Assembly: GCA_964432595.1 (NCBI GenBank)
Contig: CAYSOF010000025.1
Coordinates: forward strand, 1 to 64,000
Reading direction: 5' to 3'
Source of the DNA: DASYLJ01 sp964432595
GTDB lineage: Bacteria > Desulfobacterota > Binatia > DP-6
DNA: 64,000 nucleotides
A program made the position numbers and the translations under genes. The notes under the pieces were generated by a model. That model did not search any database. It saw nothing but the letters and a program-made list of their open reading frames with translations, and was not told where the DNA came from. Positions 42,379 to 50,268 of the stretch are shown here, piece by piece; position 1 is the first letter of the stretch, and every line of letters starts with the position of its first letter.

Positions 42379-42514
42379 GGCGCCGCCGACGTTCGACGCG
42401 ACCGATGCGAGCCAGATCGCGCGGAACAGCGGCAGGCGCAGCGGGGCCCACGCCGAGCCGCCCGTGCCGCGACGGCTCAGCTCCGGCGTGGTGGCGCCGG
42501 TCGGGGCGGCACCG

Positions 42515-42793
42515 TCAGTCGTCTTCGACCTCGGGGTCCGACGGCTCGGCGTCGGCGGGCGGCGGGTTCTCGATGTCGGGGTCCGACGGCTCGGCGTCGG
42601 CGGGCGGCGGGTTCTCGATGTCGGGGCTCGACGGCTCGGCGTCGGCGGGCGGCGGGTCTTCGATGTCGGGGCTCGACGGCTCGGCGTCCGCCGGCGGCGG
42701 GTTCTCGATGTCCATCGTGGCCGCGAGCCGGAAGGGCTCCCGCCCGAGCGAGAACGCCACGAGCAACGCCAGGACGACGATGTGCGATCGCAT
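42515..42793 (-). CDS. Short secreted acidic proline-rich repeat protein
   Basis: Peptide of 92 residues. A signal sequence (IVVLALLVAFSLG) is followed by four 15-residue repeats of the form DIENPPPADAEPSSP with minor changes (E/D and S/D), ending EVEDD. The mature part contains no Lys or Arg after the signal and is strongly acidic. A good GAGGAGG precedes the ATG. It is 14 bp downstream of tonB, so it is in the TonB operon. Pro/acidic repeats could span the periplasm or bind cations, but I know no homologue. Confidence 0.7.
   Translation of the reverse strand: MRSHIVVLALLVAFSLGREPFRLAATMDIENPPPADAEPSSPDIEDPPPADAEPSSPDIENPPPADAEPSDPDIENPPPADAEPSDPEVEDD
42533..42712 (-). repeat. Four tandem 45-bp repeats inside the proline-rich peptide gene
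   Basis: The 45-bp unit occurs four times in frame across 180 bp, differing by a few substitutions. Near-identity at the DNA level indicates recent expansion. Confidence 0.9.
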
Positions 42794-42807
42794 CGATGCC
42801 TCCTCGC

Positions 42808-43596
42808 TCAGCCCTGGTCGAGCTGGAAGCGGACCGGAAACGTGACGGTGGCCTCGATCGGCTGGCCGTTGCGCTTCGCCGGGATGAAGCGCCAGCGCTC
42901 GCGCACCGTCTGGACGGCCGAGTCGTCGAGCATTTGGTGACCGGAGGATTTACGGACGCGCACCTCGCCGGCCTGCCCGTCGGGCTTCACGACCACCTCG
43001 AGCATCACGACGCCCTGCTGGCCGAGGCGACGCGCGGCGATCGGGTAGGGCGGCTTCGGGTTGCTGCCGTGCGCGGGACGTGCGCCGCCCGAGCCGTCGC
43101 CGCCGGTGCCGTCCCCGGTGCCCGCGCCGCCGCCTCCGCCGCCGCTCCCGCTACCCGCGCCGGTGCCCGCCGCCGCCGTGCCGGTGCCCGTGGCCGCGGC
43201 GTCGCCGGTCGGGCCGGCGGTCGCGACCTCGGCGGGCTTCGGCTCCTCCTTCGGCGGCGCCGGCTTCTTCGGCTTCGCCACCTTCTTCGGCGGCACCGTC
43301 AGCTTCGGCGCGACGGTGGGCGCCACGGCGGGTGCGGGCGCGGCCGCCGGCGCCGGCTCGGGCTCCGGCGGTCCCGCGGGCGGCTCGGGCGGGCCGGGCA
43401 GCGGGCCACCGCCGCCACCGCCGGCGCCCTCGATCGTGAGCGGCAGCAGGATGACCGGCGTCTCTTCCGGGACCGGAGGCGTGTCGACGTGCGTCAGGAG
43501 GAACCCGAGCACGATCGCGTGCAACGCGATCGACGCGACGAGCGCCGCCGTGAGCCGCGAGGTCGGCTCCTCGGGAATGGACGACGCGGCGGTCAA
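42808..43596 (-). CDS. tonB: TonB energy-transducing protein
   Basis: Periplasm-spanning protein of 262 residues that couples proton-motive force to TonB-dependent receptors. It has an N-terminal anchor helix with a signal-anchor His (ALVASIALHAIVLGFLL), a Pro/Lys-rich rigid region (PKKVAKPKKPAPPKEEPKP), a long Gly/Ala-rich linker, and a C-terminal TonB_C domain (PYPIAARRLGQQGVVMLEVVV; WRFIPAKRNGQPIEATVTFPV). The TTG start overlaps the exbD stop. A receptor candidate is encoded at 60457-62679. Confidence 0.92.
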   Translation of the reverse strand: MTAASSIPEEPTSRLTAALVASIALHAIVLGFLLTHVDTPPVPEETPVILLPLTIEGAGGGGGGPLPGPPEPPAGPPEPEPAPAAAPAPAVAPTVAPKLTVPPKKVAKPKKPAPPKEEPKPAEVATAGPTGDAAATGTGTAAAGTGAGSGSGGGGGGAGTGDGTGGDGSGGARPAHGSNPKPPYPIAARRLGQQGVVMLEVVVKPDGQAGEVRVRKSSGHQMLDDSAVQTVRERWRFIPAKRNGQPIEATVTFPVRFQLDQG

Positions 43597-44015
43597 CTGC
43601 CCTCGGCTGGCGGGCGCTTCGTGATCACGCCGATGCGCTCGATTCCCGCCGCGCGGCAGTGATCGAGCAGGTCGACGACCGCTGCGTACTGCAGGCCGCG
43701 GTCGGCCTCGAGGAAGATCGTCTTGTCCGCGCGGGTCGCGTAGTGCGCGCGCAGCGCCGCCTCGAGGCCCGTCACCTCGACGACCGTGCCGTCCAGTCGG
43801 ATCGAACCGTCGGCAGCGGCCGACAGCGTGACCTGGTCGGGCTTCGGCGTCGCCGCGTCACTCTGCTTCGCGATCGGCAGCTCGACGGGGACCTGCAGGC
43901 GCAGCAGCGGCGTCACCACCATGAAGATGACGAGCAGCACCAACATCACGTCGACGAGCGGCGTGACGTTGATCTCGGAGCGCAGCTCGTCGTCGCCGCC
44001 GCCGTCGAGGGTCAC
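43593..44015 (-). CDS. exbD: ExbD/TolR-family biopolymer transport protein
   Basis: Inner-membrane partner of 140 residues. The diagnostic segment EINVTPLVDVMLVLLVIFMV carries the proton-path Asp in VDVMLVLL. A short periplasmic domain follows (DKTIFLEADRGLQYAAVVDLLD). The GTG start at 44015 overlaps the exbB stop by four bases. ExbD rather than TolR is inferred because tonB, not tolA, follows. Confidence 0.92.
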   Translation of the reverse strand: MTLDGGGDDELRSEINVTPLVDVMLVLLVIFMVVTPLLRLQVPVELPIAKQSDAATPKPDQVTLSAAADGSIRLDGTVVEVTGLEAALRAHYATRADKTIFLEADRGLQYAAVVDLLDHCRAAGIERIGVITKRPPAEGS

Positions 44016-44572
44016 CGCGCCTCCCGCATCGTCGCCACCGCCAGCTCCTGCGCCCGGCACTCGAGCTCGACGAGGAGCCGGCCGGTCTTCTGCGTCAGGT
44101 AGTTGAAGAGCCACACGGCCGGAATGGCGACGCCGATCCCGATGGCGGTCGTCACGAGCGCCTCGGCGATGCCCGCCGACACCTGCCCGACGCCACCGCC
44201 GCCGGACGTGGCGAGCTGGCTGAACGCGTTGACGATGCCGAGCACGGTGCCGACGAGTCCGACGAACGGCGCGGTCGATCCCACCGTCGCGAGGATGCCG
44301 AAGCCCTTGCGCAGCGACGCGCCGGTGGCGAGGAGCGTGCGGCGGACCGTGCGGTCGTACGCCTCGCGCCGCTCTTCCGGCGGCAGGTTCGCCTGGAGGA
44401 TGGCGCGCCACTCGGGCTCGAATCGTCCGACGTCACGCCCGGCGGCACGGAGTGCCAGCAGCCGCTCGATGGCGGTCGCCACGGACACGAGCGACATGCC
44501 GAGCAGCAGCAGGACGATGGCCTTCGCGAACGGGCCCATCACCCGCCACAGCTCGAGCATCGACATCTCCAT
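44012..44572 (-). CDS. exbB: ExbB/TolQ-family proton channel protein
   Basis: Three-helix inner-membrane protein of 186 residues. The MotA_TolQ_ExbB domain shows GILATVGSTAPFVGLVGTVLGIVNAF and the following EALVTTAIGIGVAIPAVWLFN with conserved Thr. An AAGGAGG precedes the ATG at seven-base spacing. It is the first gene of exbB-exbD-tonB-repeat peptide-MFS. A 7-bp hairpin at 44593-44610 lies in its leader. Confidence 0.93.
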   Translation of the reverse strand: MEMSMLELWRVMGPFAKAIVLLLLGMSLVSVATAIERLLALRAAGRDVGRFEPEWRAILQANLPPEERREAYDRTVRRTLLATGASLRKGFGILATVGSTAPFVGLVGTVLGIVNAFSQLATSGGGGVGQVSAGIAEALVTTAIGIGVAIPAVWLFNYLTQKTGRLLVELECRAQELAVATMREAR

Positions 44573-44592
44573 GCAGGATCCTCCTTGCGCGG

Positions 44593-44610
44593 CGTGTCCC
44601 GCCGGACACG
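44593..44610 (-). promoter_or_regulatory. Hairpin/operator candidate in the exbB leader
   Basis: CGTGTCC-CGCC-GGACACG is a perfect 7-4-7 inverted repeat 21-38 bp upstream of the exbB ATG. No Fur-like box was found. Confidence 0.4.
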
Positions 44611-44781
44611 GCCGAGTCTGTCATTGCCATCATGACTACGGGAGAAATGCCACTCCCGATGGCCGCGGGCGACGGCGGACGTGCCGACCGCGATAAGCCC
44701 GCGAACCGCCAGCGGCTGCGGCCCCTGCCGGGCACTCCATAAGGCAGGCTGATGCAGCCGATCGGGCGCCGATATGTGCGA

Positions 44782-44806
44782 GCGCTGCCGCGCGCGACGG
44801 CAGCGC
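44782..44806. promoter_or_regulatory. 9-7-9 inverted repeat, candidate enhancer-binding-protein site
   Basis: GCGCTGCCG (44782-44790) and CGGCAGCGC (44798-44806) are a perfect inverted repeat with 7-bp spacer. Its centre lies about 95 bp upstream of the predicted sigma-54 start, the usual place for an NtrC-type activator. Confidence 0.55.
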
Positions 44807-44863
44807 GCTGCCCGCCGGGTCAGCGGCGCGGCGGTGCGACCCGCCGCCGACCCCGCCGCCCGG

Positions 44864-44879
44864 TGGCACGACGCTTGCG
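44864..44879 (+). promoter_or_regulatory. Sigma-54 (-24/-12) promoter of the nitrate-type ABC operon
   Basis: TGGCACG-ACGC-TTGCG matches the sigma-54 consensus TGGCACG-N4-TTGC exactly, with GG and GC 12 bp apart. Predicted start is near 44890, giving an 85-nt leader before the ATG at 44975. Confidence 0.8.
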
Positions 44880-44898
44880 GTGTGACCGCCGCGAAGCA

Positions 44899-44929
44899 CG
44901 TCGTCGCGAACGGATCGGCGGCGACGATG
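44899..44929 (+). other. Leader hairpin of the nitrate-type ABC operon
   Basis: CGTCGTCGC and GCGACGATG form a 9-bp stem including one G-U pair, with a 13-nt loop, within the predicted leader. A post-transcriptional role is speculative. Confidence 0.35.
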
Positions 44930-44974
44930 AGCGGGATAAGCAAACCGGATCCGTCGAGCACTGGAGGGATGGAG

Positions 44975-46243
44975 ATGTCGCGATCGAAGACACGGCGACG
45001 CGGGCTGCACGTGACCCGCCGGCGGTTCCTCGTCGGCTCGGCGACCGCGCTGCTCGCGACGATGCCGCGCGGCTGGGTCGGCGGCGCGTGGGCGTCCGAC
45101 GCGCCGGAGAGCCCGCAGCTGCGCGTCGGCATCATCGCGCTCACCGACTGTGCGTCGATCGTCATGGCGCACGAGCTCGGCCTGTTCCGCAAGCACGGCC
45201 TCGACGTGACGATCTCCAAGGAAGCGTCGTGGGCGGTGATCCGCGACAAGCTGATGCTCGGCGAGAACCAGGCGACCCACATGCTCTACGGGATGCCCTA
45301 CGGCGCCTCGATGGGCCTGCTCGGCGCGCCGAAGAAGGCGGTGATCATCCCGTTCTGCCTGAACCGCAACGGGCAGGGCATCACCCTGACGAAGGCGCTG
45401 CTCGCGAAGGGCGTGACGTCGCCGCAGGCGCTGGCGCCGCTCGCCGCCGCCGCGCGCGCGAGCGGCACGCCGCTCACGTTCGCGATGACGTTCCCGACCG
45501 GCACGCACGCGATGTGGATGCGCTACTGGCTCGGCGCCGGCGGCATCAACCCCGACCGCGACGTGACGCTCATCACCATCCCGCCGCCGCAGATGGTCTC
45601 GAACATGCGCGTCGGGAAGATGGACGGGTTCTGCGTCGGCGAGCCGTGGAACGCGCGCGCGATCGCCGACGGCGTCGGCTTCACGGCGGTCACCTCGCAG
45701 CAGCTCTGGCCGGACCATCCGGAGAAGGTGCTCGGGATGACCGCCGAGTTCGCCGAGCGGAATCCGCGCACCGTGCAGGCGCTGCTGCGCGCGATGCTCG
45801 AGTCGAGCAAGTGGCTCGACGCGCTCGAGAACCGGCCGCGCGCGGCGGAGGTGATCGCGCGGCCGCAGTACCTGAACACGCCGCCGGAGACGATCCTGCC
45901 GCGGCTCCTCGGCGATTACGACTACGGCGACGGTCGCAAAGAGAAGGACCCGCGCTACATGACGTTCTTCGACCGCGACACCAACTTTCCGTGGAAGTCG
46001 CACGGGCTGTGGTGGCTCACGCAGTTCCGTCGCTGGGGCATGGCCGGGGACGGCCTCGACTATGCGGCGACCGTGAACGCGGTCCACCGCCCCGATCTGT
46101 ACCGCACGGCGGCCGCTGCGATGGGCGTGAACGCGCCGTCCGCCGACACGAAGACCGAGACGCTCTTCGACGGCCTCGCCTTCGACCCGAGCGATCCCGA
46201 GCGCTACGCGCGCGGCTTCGCCGTCAACAGCATGCTCGCCTGA
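44975..46243 (+). CDS. NrtA/CmpA-like Tat-exported ABC substrate-binding protein
   Basis: Periplasmic solute-binding protein of 422 residues in the nitrate/bicarbonate/cyanate group. A Tat signal with TRRRFLVG is visible at residues ~14-21, then a hydrophobic stretch and AWA cleavage site. Conserved family motifs include TDCASIVMAHELGLF, then THMLYGMPYGAS, then GKMDGFCVGEPWNARA and the C-terminal NFPWKSHGLWWLTQF. The ATG at 44975 has GGAGGG at six-base spacing. It leads an operon with permease, two ATPases and a porin. Nitrate, nitrite, cyanate and bicarbonate are possible ligands; the sigma-54 promoter favours nitrogen. Confidence 0.88.
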   Translation: MSRSKTRRRGLHVTRRRFLVGSATALLATMPRGWVGGAWASDAPESPQLRVGIIALTDCASIVMAHELGLFRKHGLDVTISKEASWAVIRDKLMLGENQATHMLYGMPYGASMGLLGAPKKAVIIPFCLNRNGQGITLTKALLAKGVTSPQALAPLAAAARASGTPLTFAMTFPTGTHAMWMRYWLGAGGINPDRDVTLITIPPPQMVSNMRVGKMDGFCVGEPWNARAIADGVGFTAVTSQQLWPDHPEKVLGMTAEFAERNPRTVQALLRAMLESSKWLDALENRPRAAEVIARPQYLNTPPETILPRLLGDYDYGDGRKEKDPRYMTFFDRDTNFPWKSHGLWWLTQFRRWGMAGDGLDYAATVNAVHRPDLYRTAAAAMGVNAPSADTKTETLFDGLAFDPSDPERYARGFAVNSMLA

Positions 46244-46256
46244 GGAGGAGGACCGC

Positions 46257-47036
46257 ATGACGACGACACGACGACTCGATCCCGCCGCGGTGCTGCTGCC
46301 GTTCGCCGGCGTCGGCATCGTCCTGCTGTGCTGGACGATGCTCAGCCGGCACGTGGCGCCCGACCTGCCGTCGCCGCTGCGCACCTGGGAGGAATCGCGG
46401 CAGTACGTGCTCGATCCGTTCTTCAAGGACGGCGAGATGAACCAGGGCATCGGCCGCTTCGCCGTGCTGAGCCTGGTCCGTGTCGGCAAGGGGTTCCTGC
46501 TCGCGGTGCTGCTCGGGACGCCCATCGGCTTCCTGCTGGGCATGAGCGACTGGTTCCGCCGCACCTTCGACCCGGTGATCCAGGTCATGCGGCCGATCTC
46601 GCCGCTCGCGTGGCTGCCGCTCGGGCTCATCATCTTCCAGCGCTCGGAGCCGGCGGCGATCTTCACGATCGCGCTGTGCGCGATGTGGCCGACCGTCATC
46701 AACACCGCGGTCGGCGTGCGCAGCGTGAGCCAGGACTACCTGAACGTCGGCCGCGTGCTGCGGCTGTCGCCGCTCATGATGCTGCGGAAGATCATCCTGC
46801 CGGCGACGCTGCCGTACATGTTCACCGGCTTCCGGCTGTCGCTCGGGCTGGCGTGGCTGGTGATCGTCGCGTCGGAGATGCTGACGGGCGCGCCCGGCAT
46901 CGGCGGCTTCCTCTGGCAGGAGTACAACAGCCTCGTCTACTCCCACATCCTGCTGTCGATCGTGACCATCGGCGTGATCGGGTTCCTGCTCGATCGCCTG
47001 ATGGGCCTGGTCGAGCAGCGGCTCCAGAGGCTCTGA
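46257..47036 (+). CDS. NrtB-like ABC transporter permease
   Basis: Inner-membrane permease of 259 residues with six helices. The NrtB/CmpB pattern is strong: PISPLAWLPLGLIIF, then VRSVSQDYLNVGRVLRLS and RKIILPATLPYMFTGFRLSLGLAWL containing the EAA loop. It lies 13 bp after the binding-protein gene, with AGGAGGAG before the ATG. Confidence 0.92.
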   Translation: MTTTRRLDPAAVLLPFAGVGIVLLCWTMLSRHVAPDLPSPLRTWEESRQYVLDPFFKDGEMNQGIGRFAVLSLVRVGKGFLLAVLLGTPIGFLLGMSDWFRRTFDPVIQVMRPISPLAWLPLGLIIFQRSEPAAIFTIALCAMWPTVINTAVGVRSVSQDYLNVGRVLRLSPLMMLRKIILPATLPYMFTGFRLSLGLAWLVIVASEMLTGAPGIGGFLWQEYNSLVYSHILLSIVTIGVIGFLLDRLMGLVEQRLQRL

Positions 47037-47038
47037 CG

Positions 47039-47824
47039 ATGGCGCTCCTGGAGCTCCGCAACGTGGGGAAGGCGTTCGCCACGCGGCGCGGACGGCACGA
47101 GGTGTTGCGCGCCGTCGACCTCGACGTCGAGGCGGGCGAGTTCGTCTCGGTGATCGGCGCCTCGGGCTCCGGCAAGACGACGCTCGTCTCGCTGATGGCG
47201 GGGCTGATGCCCGCCGACACCGGGACGCTCTCCTTCGACGGCGTGCCGATCATCGCGCCGTCGCCGGAGCGCGGCGTCGTGTTCCAGAGCTACTCGCTGC
47301 TGCCGTGGATGACGGTGCTCGAGAACGTGCGGCTCGCGGTCGACGCGGTGGCGTCCGACCGCTCCGCCGAGTGGCGGCGCGCGCGCGCCGAGCATTGGGT
47401 CCGCATGGTGGGGCTCGCGGACGCGAGCGCGAAGCGTCCGCGCGAGCTGTCGGGCGGCATGCGCCAGCGGGTCGCCGTCGCGCGCGGACTCGCGATGGAG
47501 GCGCGCCTGCTGCTGCTCGACGAGCCGTTCAGCGCGCTCGACGCGCTGACACGCGCCAACCTGCAGCAGGAGCTCGCGCGCATCTGGCTGCACGACCGCC
47601 GCACGATGGTGATGATCACGAACGACGTCGACGAGGCGATCCTGCTCGCCGACCGCATCCGCGTGCTCACCCCCGGCCCGGGCGCGACGTTGAGCGCGGC
47701 GATCCCGGTGCCGTTGCCGCGCCCGCGCTCGCTGCGCGCGCTGTCGCGCGATCCCGAGTACCGGCGGGTGCGCCGCGAGATCGTCGCGGGCCTCGTCTCG
47801 GCGCGCATGGAGGTGGCGTCGTGA
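47039..47824 (+). CDS. NrtD-like ABC ATPase (first of two)
   Basis: ATPase of 261 residues. Walker A GASGSGKTT, Q-loop FQSYSLLPWMTV, signature LSGGMRQRVAVARGLA and Walker B LLLLDEPFSALD are intact. FQSYSLLPWMTVLENV is typical of NrtC/NrtD. It ends in a short extension (LSAAIPVPLPRPRSLRAL). Its stop overlaps the next ATPase start (GTGA). Two distinct ATPases suggest a heterodimeric motor. Confidence 0.92.
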   Translation: MALLELRNVGKAFATRRGRHEVLRAVDLDVEAGEFVSVIGASGSGKTTLVSLMAGLMPADTGTLSFDGVPIIAPSPERGVVFQSYSLLPWMTVLENVRLAVDAVASDRSAEWRRARAEHWVRMVGLADASAKRPRELSGGMRQRVAVARGLAMEARLLLLDEPFSALDALTRANLQQELARIWLHDRRTMVMITNDVDEAILLADRIRVLTPGPGATLSAAIPVPLPRPRSLRALSRDPEYRRVRREIVAGLVSARMEVAS

Positions 47825-48651
47825 CCGACCACGTCGTCGAGCTGTCGCACCTGAGCAAGCGCTACGGAGACGTCACCGTGGTGCGCGAGTTCGATCTGCG
47901 CGTCCAGCCGGGCGAGTTCGTGTGCCTCATCGGTCACTCCGGCTGCGGCAAGTCGACCGTGCTGTCGATGGTCATGGGGCTCACCGAGCCGACGACCGGC
48001 GGCGTGATCGTCGGCGGCCGCGAGATCGACGGACCCGGACTCGATCGCGGCGTCGTGTTCCAGTCGGCGGCGCTGCTGCCGTGGCTGACCGCGCGCCAGA
48101 ACGTGCTGCTCGCGGTCGATCGCGCGCACCGCGGCCGCTCGCGCGCCGAGCGCCGCGCGCTGGCGGAGCACTGGCTGGTCCAGGTCGGCCTCGGCGACGC
48201 CGGCGATCGCCGGCCGGCGGAGCTGTCGGCCGGGATGCAGCAACGTGTCGGCATCGCGCGCGCCTTCGCGATGGAGCCGCGCATCCTGCTCCTCGACGAG
48301 CCCTTCAGCCTGCTCGACGCGTTCACGCGCATGGATCTGCAGGACGCGCTGCTGCGGCTGTGGGAGCGCGACCGCCGCACGGTGCTGATGGTCACGCACG
48401 ACGTCGACGAGGCGCTGCTGCTCGCCGACCGCATCGTGATGATGACGCCTGGGCCGGAAGCGACGATCGGCGACGTGATGGCCGTCTCGCTTCCGCGCCC
48501 GCGCGTGCGTGCGGCGCTCGAGGACGACGCGCGCTTCTACGCTGCGCGCGAGCGCTTGCTCGCCTTCCTGGAGGGCGTGCCGGTCGAGCCCGACGAGGAG
48601 GACGATCAGCCCTGGCTCGACGGCGGCGCGTGCGCCGGGAGCCTGCCGTGA
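47821..48651 (+). CDS. NrtC/NrtD-like ABC ATPase (second of two)
   Basis: ATPase of 276 residues, with Walker A GHSGCGKST, FQSAALLPWLTA, signature LSAGMQQRVGIARAFA (SAGM rather than SGGM) and LLLDEPFSLLDA. Cyanobacterial NrtC carries an additional ~380-residue NrtA-like domain; here only about 25 acidic residues follow (PVEPDEEDDQPWLDGG). The substrate-regulatory domain is therefore absent. The GTG start overlaps the previous stop, and its own stop overlaps the porin start. Confidence 0.91.
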   Translation: MTDHVVELSHLSKRYGDVTVVREFDLRVQPGEFVCLIGHSGCGKSTVLSMVMGLTEPTTGGVIVGGREIDGPGLDRGVVFQSAALLPWLTARQNVLLAVDRAHRGRSRAERRALAEHWLVQVGLGDAGDRRPAELSAGMQQRVGIARAFAMEPRILLLDEPFSLLDAFTRMDLQDALLRLWERDRRTVLMVTHDVDEALLLADRIVMMTPGPEATIGDVMAVSLPRPRVRAALEDDARFYAARERLLAFLEGVPVEPDEEDDQPWLDGGACAGSLP

Positions 48652-50159
48652 GGCGGCTCATCGCCGCGGCGCTCGTGTTCGTCGCCGTTCCGGCGGTCGC
48701 CGCGGACGAGGCTCCGGAGGGCTGGCGCAAGTACGTGCAGCTCATCCTCGTCGATCGCGCCCGCGGCGAGTTCGTCGACTGGTTCGAGCCGAAGCCGGGC
48801 GTCGCCACCGAGGGCGCCGAGCGCTACGCGTTCTTCGGCAACCAGCTCCGCTTCGGCCTGCGCGCGACGATCCCGCACGCGCAGCTCATCCTCGAAGGGC
48901 AGGACGTCCGCCTCGCGAACCTCCCGGACGACGCCAGCCTGCCGTCGCCGACGGGGAACCTCGGTCCCGGCGCGATCTACTTCGCCAACAGCCCGGGCCG
49001 CGACCGCGACCACACCTCGCAGGGCGAGACGTCGCTGCGCCAGGGCTACCTGACGCTCAGCGATCCCCCGGGCGTGCCCGGCCTCGCGCTCACCGGCGGC
49101 CGCTTCGAATACAGCGACGGCCTGGAGACGATTCCGACCGACCCGAGCCTCGCGTGGGTGAAGCGCAGCCGCGTCGCGGAGCGCCTCGTCGGCCCGTTCA
49201 ACTACACGCACATCGGTCGCAGCTTCGACGGCGCCAGGCTCGTGTACGACCAGCCCGACTGGAACCTCACCGCCGTCGCCTTCCGTCCGACCCACGGTGG
49301 CTTCGAGATCAGCTCGAACCGCGAGCTGGGCGACGTGGGCATCGCCGGCCTCGCCGCCACCGCGAAGCGGCTGCCGTGGTGGTCGGCGCTGCCCTTCGAT
49401 GCGCGCCTCTTCTACCTCTATTACGACGACCGTCGCTTCTCCGACGACCGCGACGAGGAGCCGCTGCCGACGAAGGTCGACAACCGGCCGCTCGCCGAGC
49501 GCAGCGGCGAGCACGACTCGGTCGCCATTCACACGTGGGGGATGCACGCGGCGACCGTCGCGAACGCCGGCCCCGGGCGGGTCGACGGCCTGTTCTGGGG
49601 CGCCGCCCAGGCGGGCGATTGGGGGCGGCAGAGCCACTCCGCGTGGGCGTTCGCCGTCGAGGGCGGCTACCAGCTCCCCTCGGTGTGGGGCGCGCCGTGG
49701 CTGCGCGTCGGCTACGACCAGTCGTCGGGCGACGACGATCCCGGCGACGGCGACCACCGCACGTTCTTCCAGCTGCTGCCGACCGCGCGCATCTACGCCC
49801 AGTTTCCGTTCTTCAACTTCATGAACAGCCAGGACCTGTTCGCGCAGATGATCCTCAAGCCGCATCCGAAGGTGACCGTTCGCACCGACTACCACTGGCT
49901 GCGGCTCACCGAGCGGAAGGACCTCTGGTACTCCGGCGCCGGCGCGACCAACGACGACATCTTCGGCTTTGCCGGCATCCCGTCCGACGACCACCGCGAG
50001 CTGGCGCACCTCGTCGACCTGTCGGTGTCGGTCCAGATCCTCTCGCAGCTGACGGCCTACGCGTACTACGGCCACGCCTTCGGGCAGGGCGTCGTCAAGG
50101 GGACCTTCGCGGGCGCCGGCGCCGACTACGGCTACGTCGAGCTGACGTATCGCTACTGA
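48648..50159 (+). CDS. Alginate-export/porin-family outer-membrane protein
   Basis: Predicted 18-strand-type beta-barrel of 503 residues. A signal peptide (LIAAALVFVAVPAVAA) is followed by AlgE-like features: FFGNQLRFGLRATI near the N-terminus, then SLRQGYLTLSDPPGVPGLALTGGRFEYSDG, seen as RQGYLTL and GGRFEYSDG, and PFNYTHIGRSFDGARLVYDQ. The final residues YVELTYRY end in an aromatic, as expected for BAM insertion. The GTG start overlaps the second ATPase stop, so this porin is built into the ABC importer operon and probably admits the same anion. Confidence 0.85.
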   Translation: MRRLIAAALVFVAVPAVAADEAPEGWRKYVQLILVDRARGEFVDWFEPKPGVATEGAERYAFFGNQLRFGLRATIPHAQLILEGQDVRLANLPDDASLPSPTGNLGPGAIYFANSPGRDRDHTSQGETSLRQGYLTLSDPPGVPGLALTGGRFEYSDGLETIPTDPSLAWVKRSRVAERLVGPFNYTHIGRSFDGARLVYDQPDWNLTAVAFRPTHGGFEISSNRELGDVGIAGLAATAKRLPWWSALPFDARLFYLYYDDRRFSDDRDEEPLPTKVDNRPLAERSGEHDSVAIHTWGMHAATVANAGPGRVDGLFWGAAQAGDWGRQSHSAWAFAVEGGYQLPSVWGAPWLRVGYDQSSGDDDPGDGDHRTFFQLLPTARIYAQFPFFNFMNSQDLFAQMILKPHPKVTVRTDYHWLRLTERKDLWYSGAGATNDDIFGFAGIPSDDHRELAHLVDLSVSVQILSQLTAYAYYGHAFGQGVVKGTFAGAGADYGYVELTYRY

Positions 50160-50163
50160 GCGA

Positions 50164-50182
50164 CGGTAACATGCGGTTACCG
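50164..50182. promoter_or_regulatory. 7-5-7 inverted repeat upstream of the giant gene
   Basis: CGGTAAC-ATGCG-GTTACCG lies just after the porin stop and about 105 bp upstream of the predicted sigma-54 start for the 3117-codon gene. It could be an activator site or the 3' hairpin of the porin transcript; there is no U-tract. Confidence 0.45.
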
Positions 50183-50252
50183 CCGGCAGCGCACCGGCCG
50201 CGCGGGTCAACGGAATACGCAGTCGTGACGGCGGCTTCCGGCCGGCGGCGGA

Positions 50253-50268
50253 TGGAACGCGGCTTGCG
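50253..50268 (+). promoter_or_regulatory. Sigma-54-like promoter upstream of the giant secreted protein gene
   Basis: TGGAACG-CGGC-TTGCG differs from consensus at one position and has GG and GC 12 bp apart. The predicted start near 50279 leaves only about four bases before the ATG at 50283, so the mRNA would be essentially leaderless. Confidence 0.5.

Larger units (their letters stand above)
44573..44974. other. 402-bp divergent intergenic regulatory region
   Basis: No gene is visible between exbB (leftward) and the binding-protein gene (rightward). It holds a hairpin near exbB, another short repeat at 44639-44658 (CGGGAG/CTCCCG), an upstream-activator-like repeat, a sigma-54 promoter and a leader hairpin. 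Confidence 0.8.

Noticed and set aside
42533..42712. Four 45-bp direct repeats considered as a CRISPR-like or minisatellite array
   Set aside because: There are no spacers, units abut, and the array is in frame within a signal-peptide-bearing gene.
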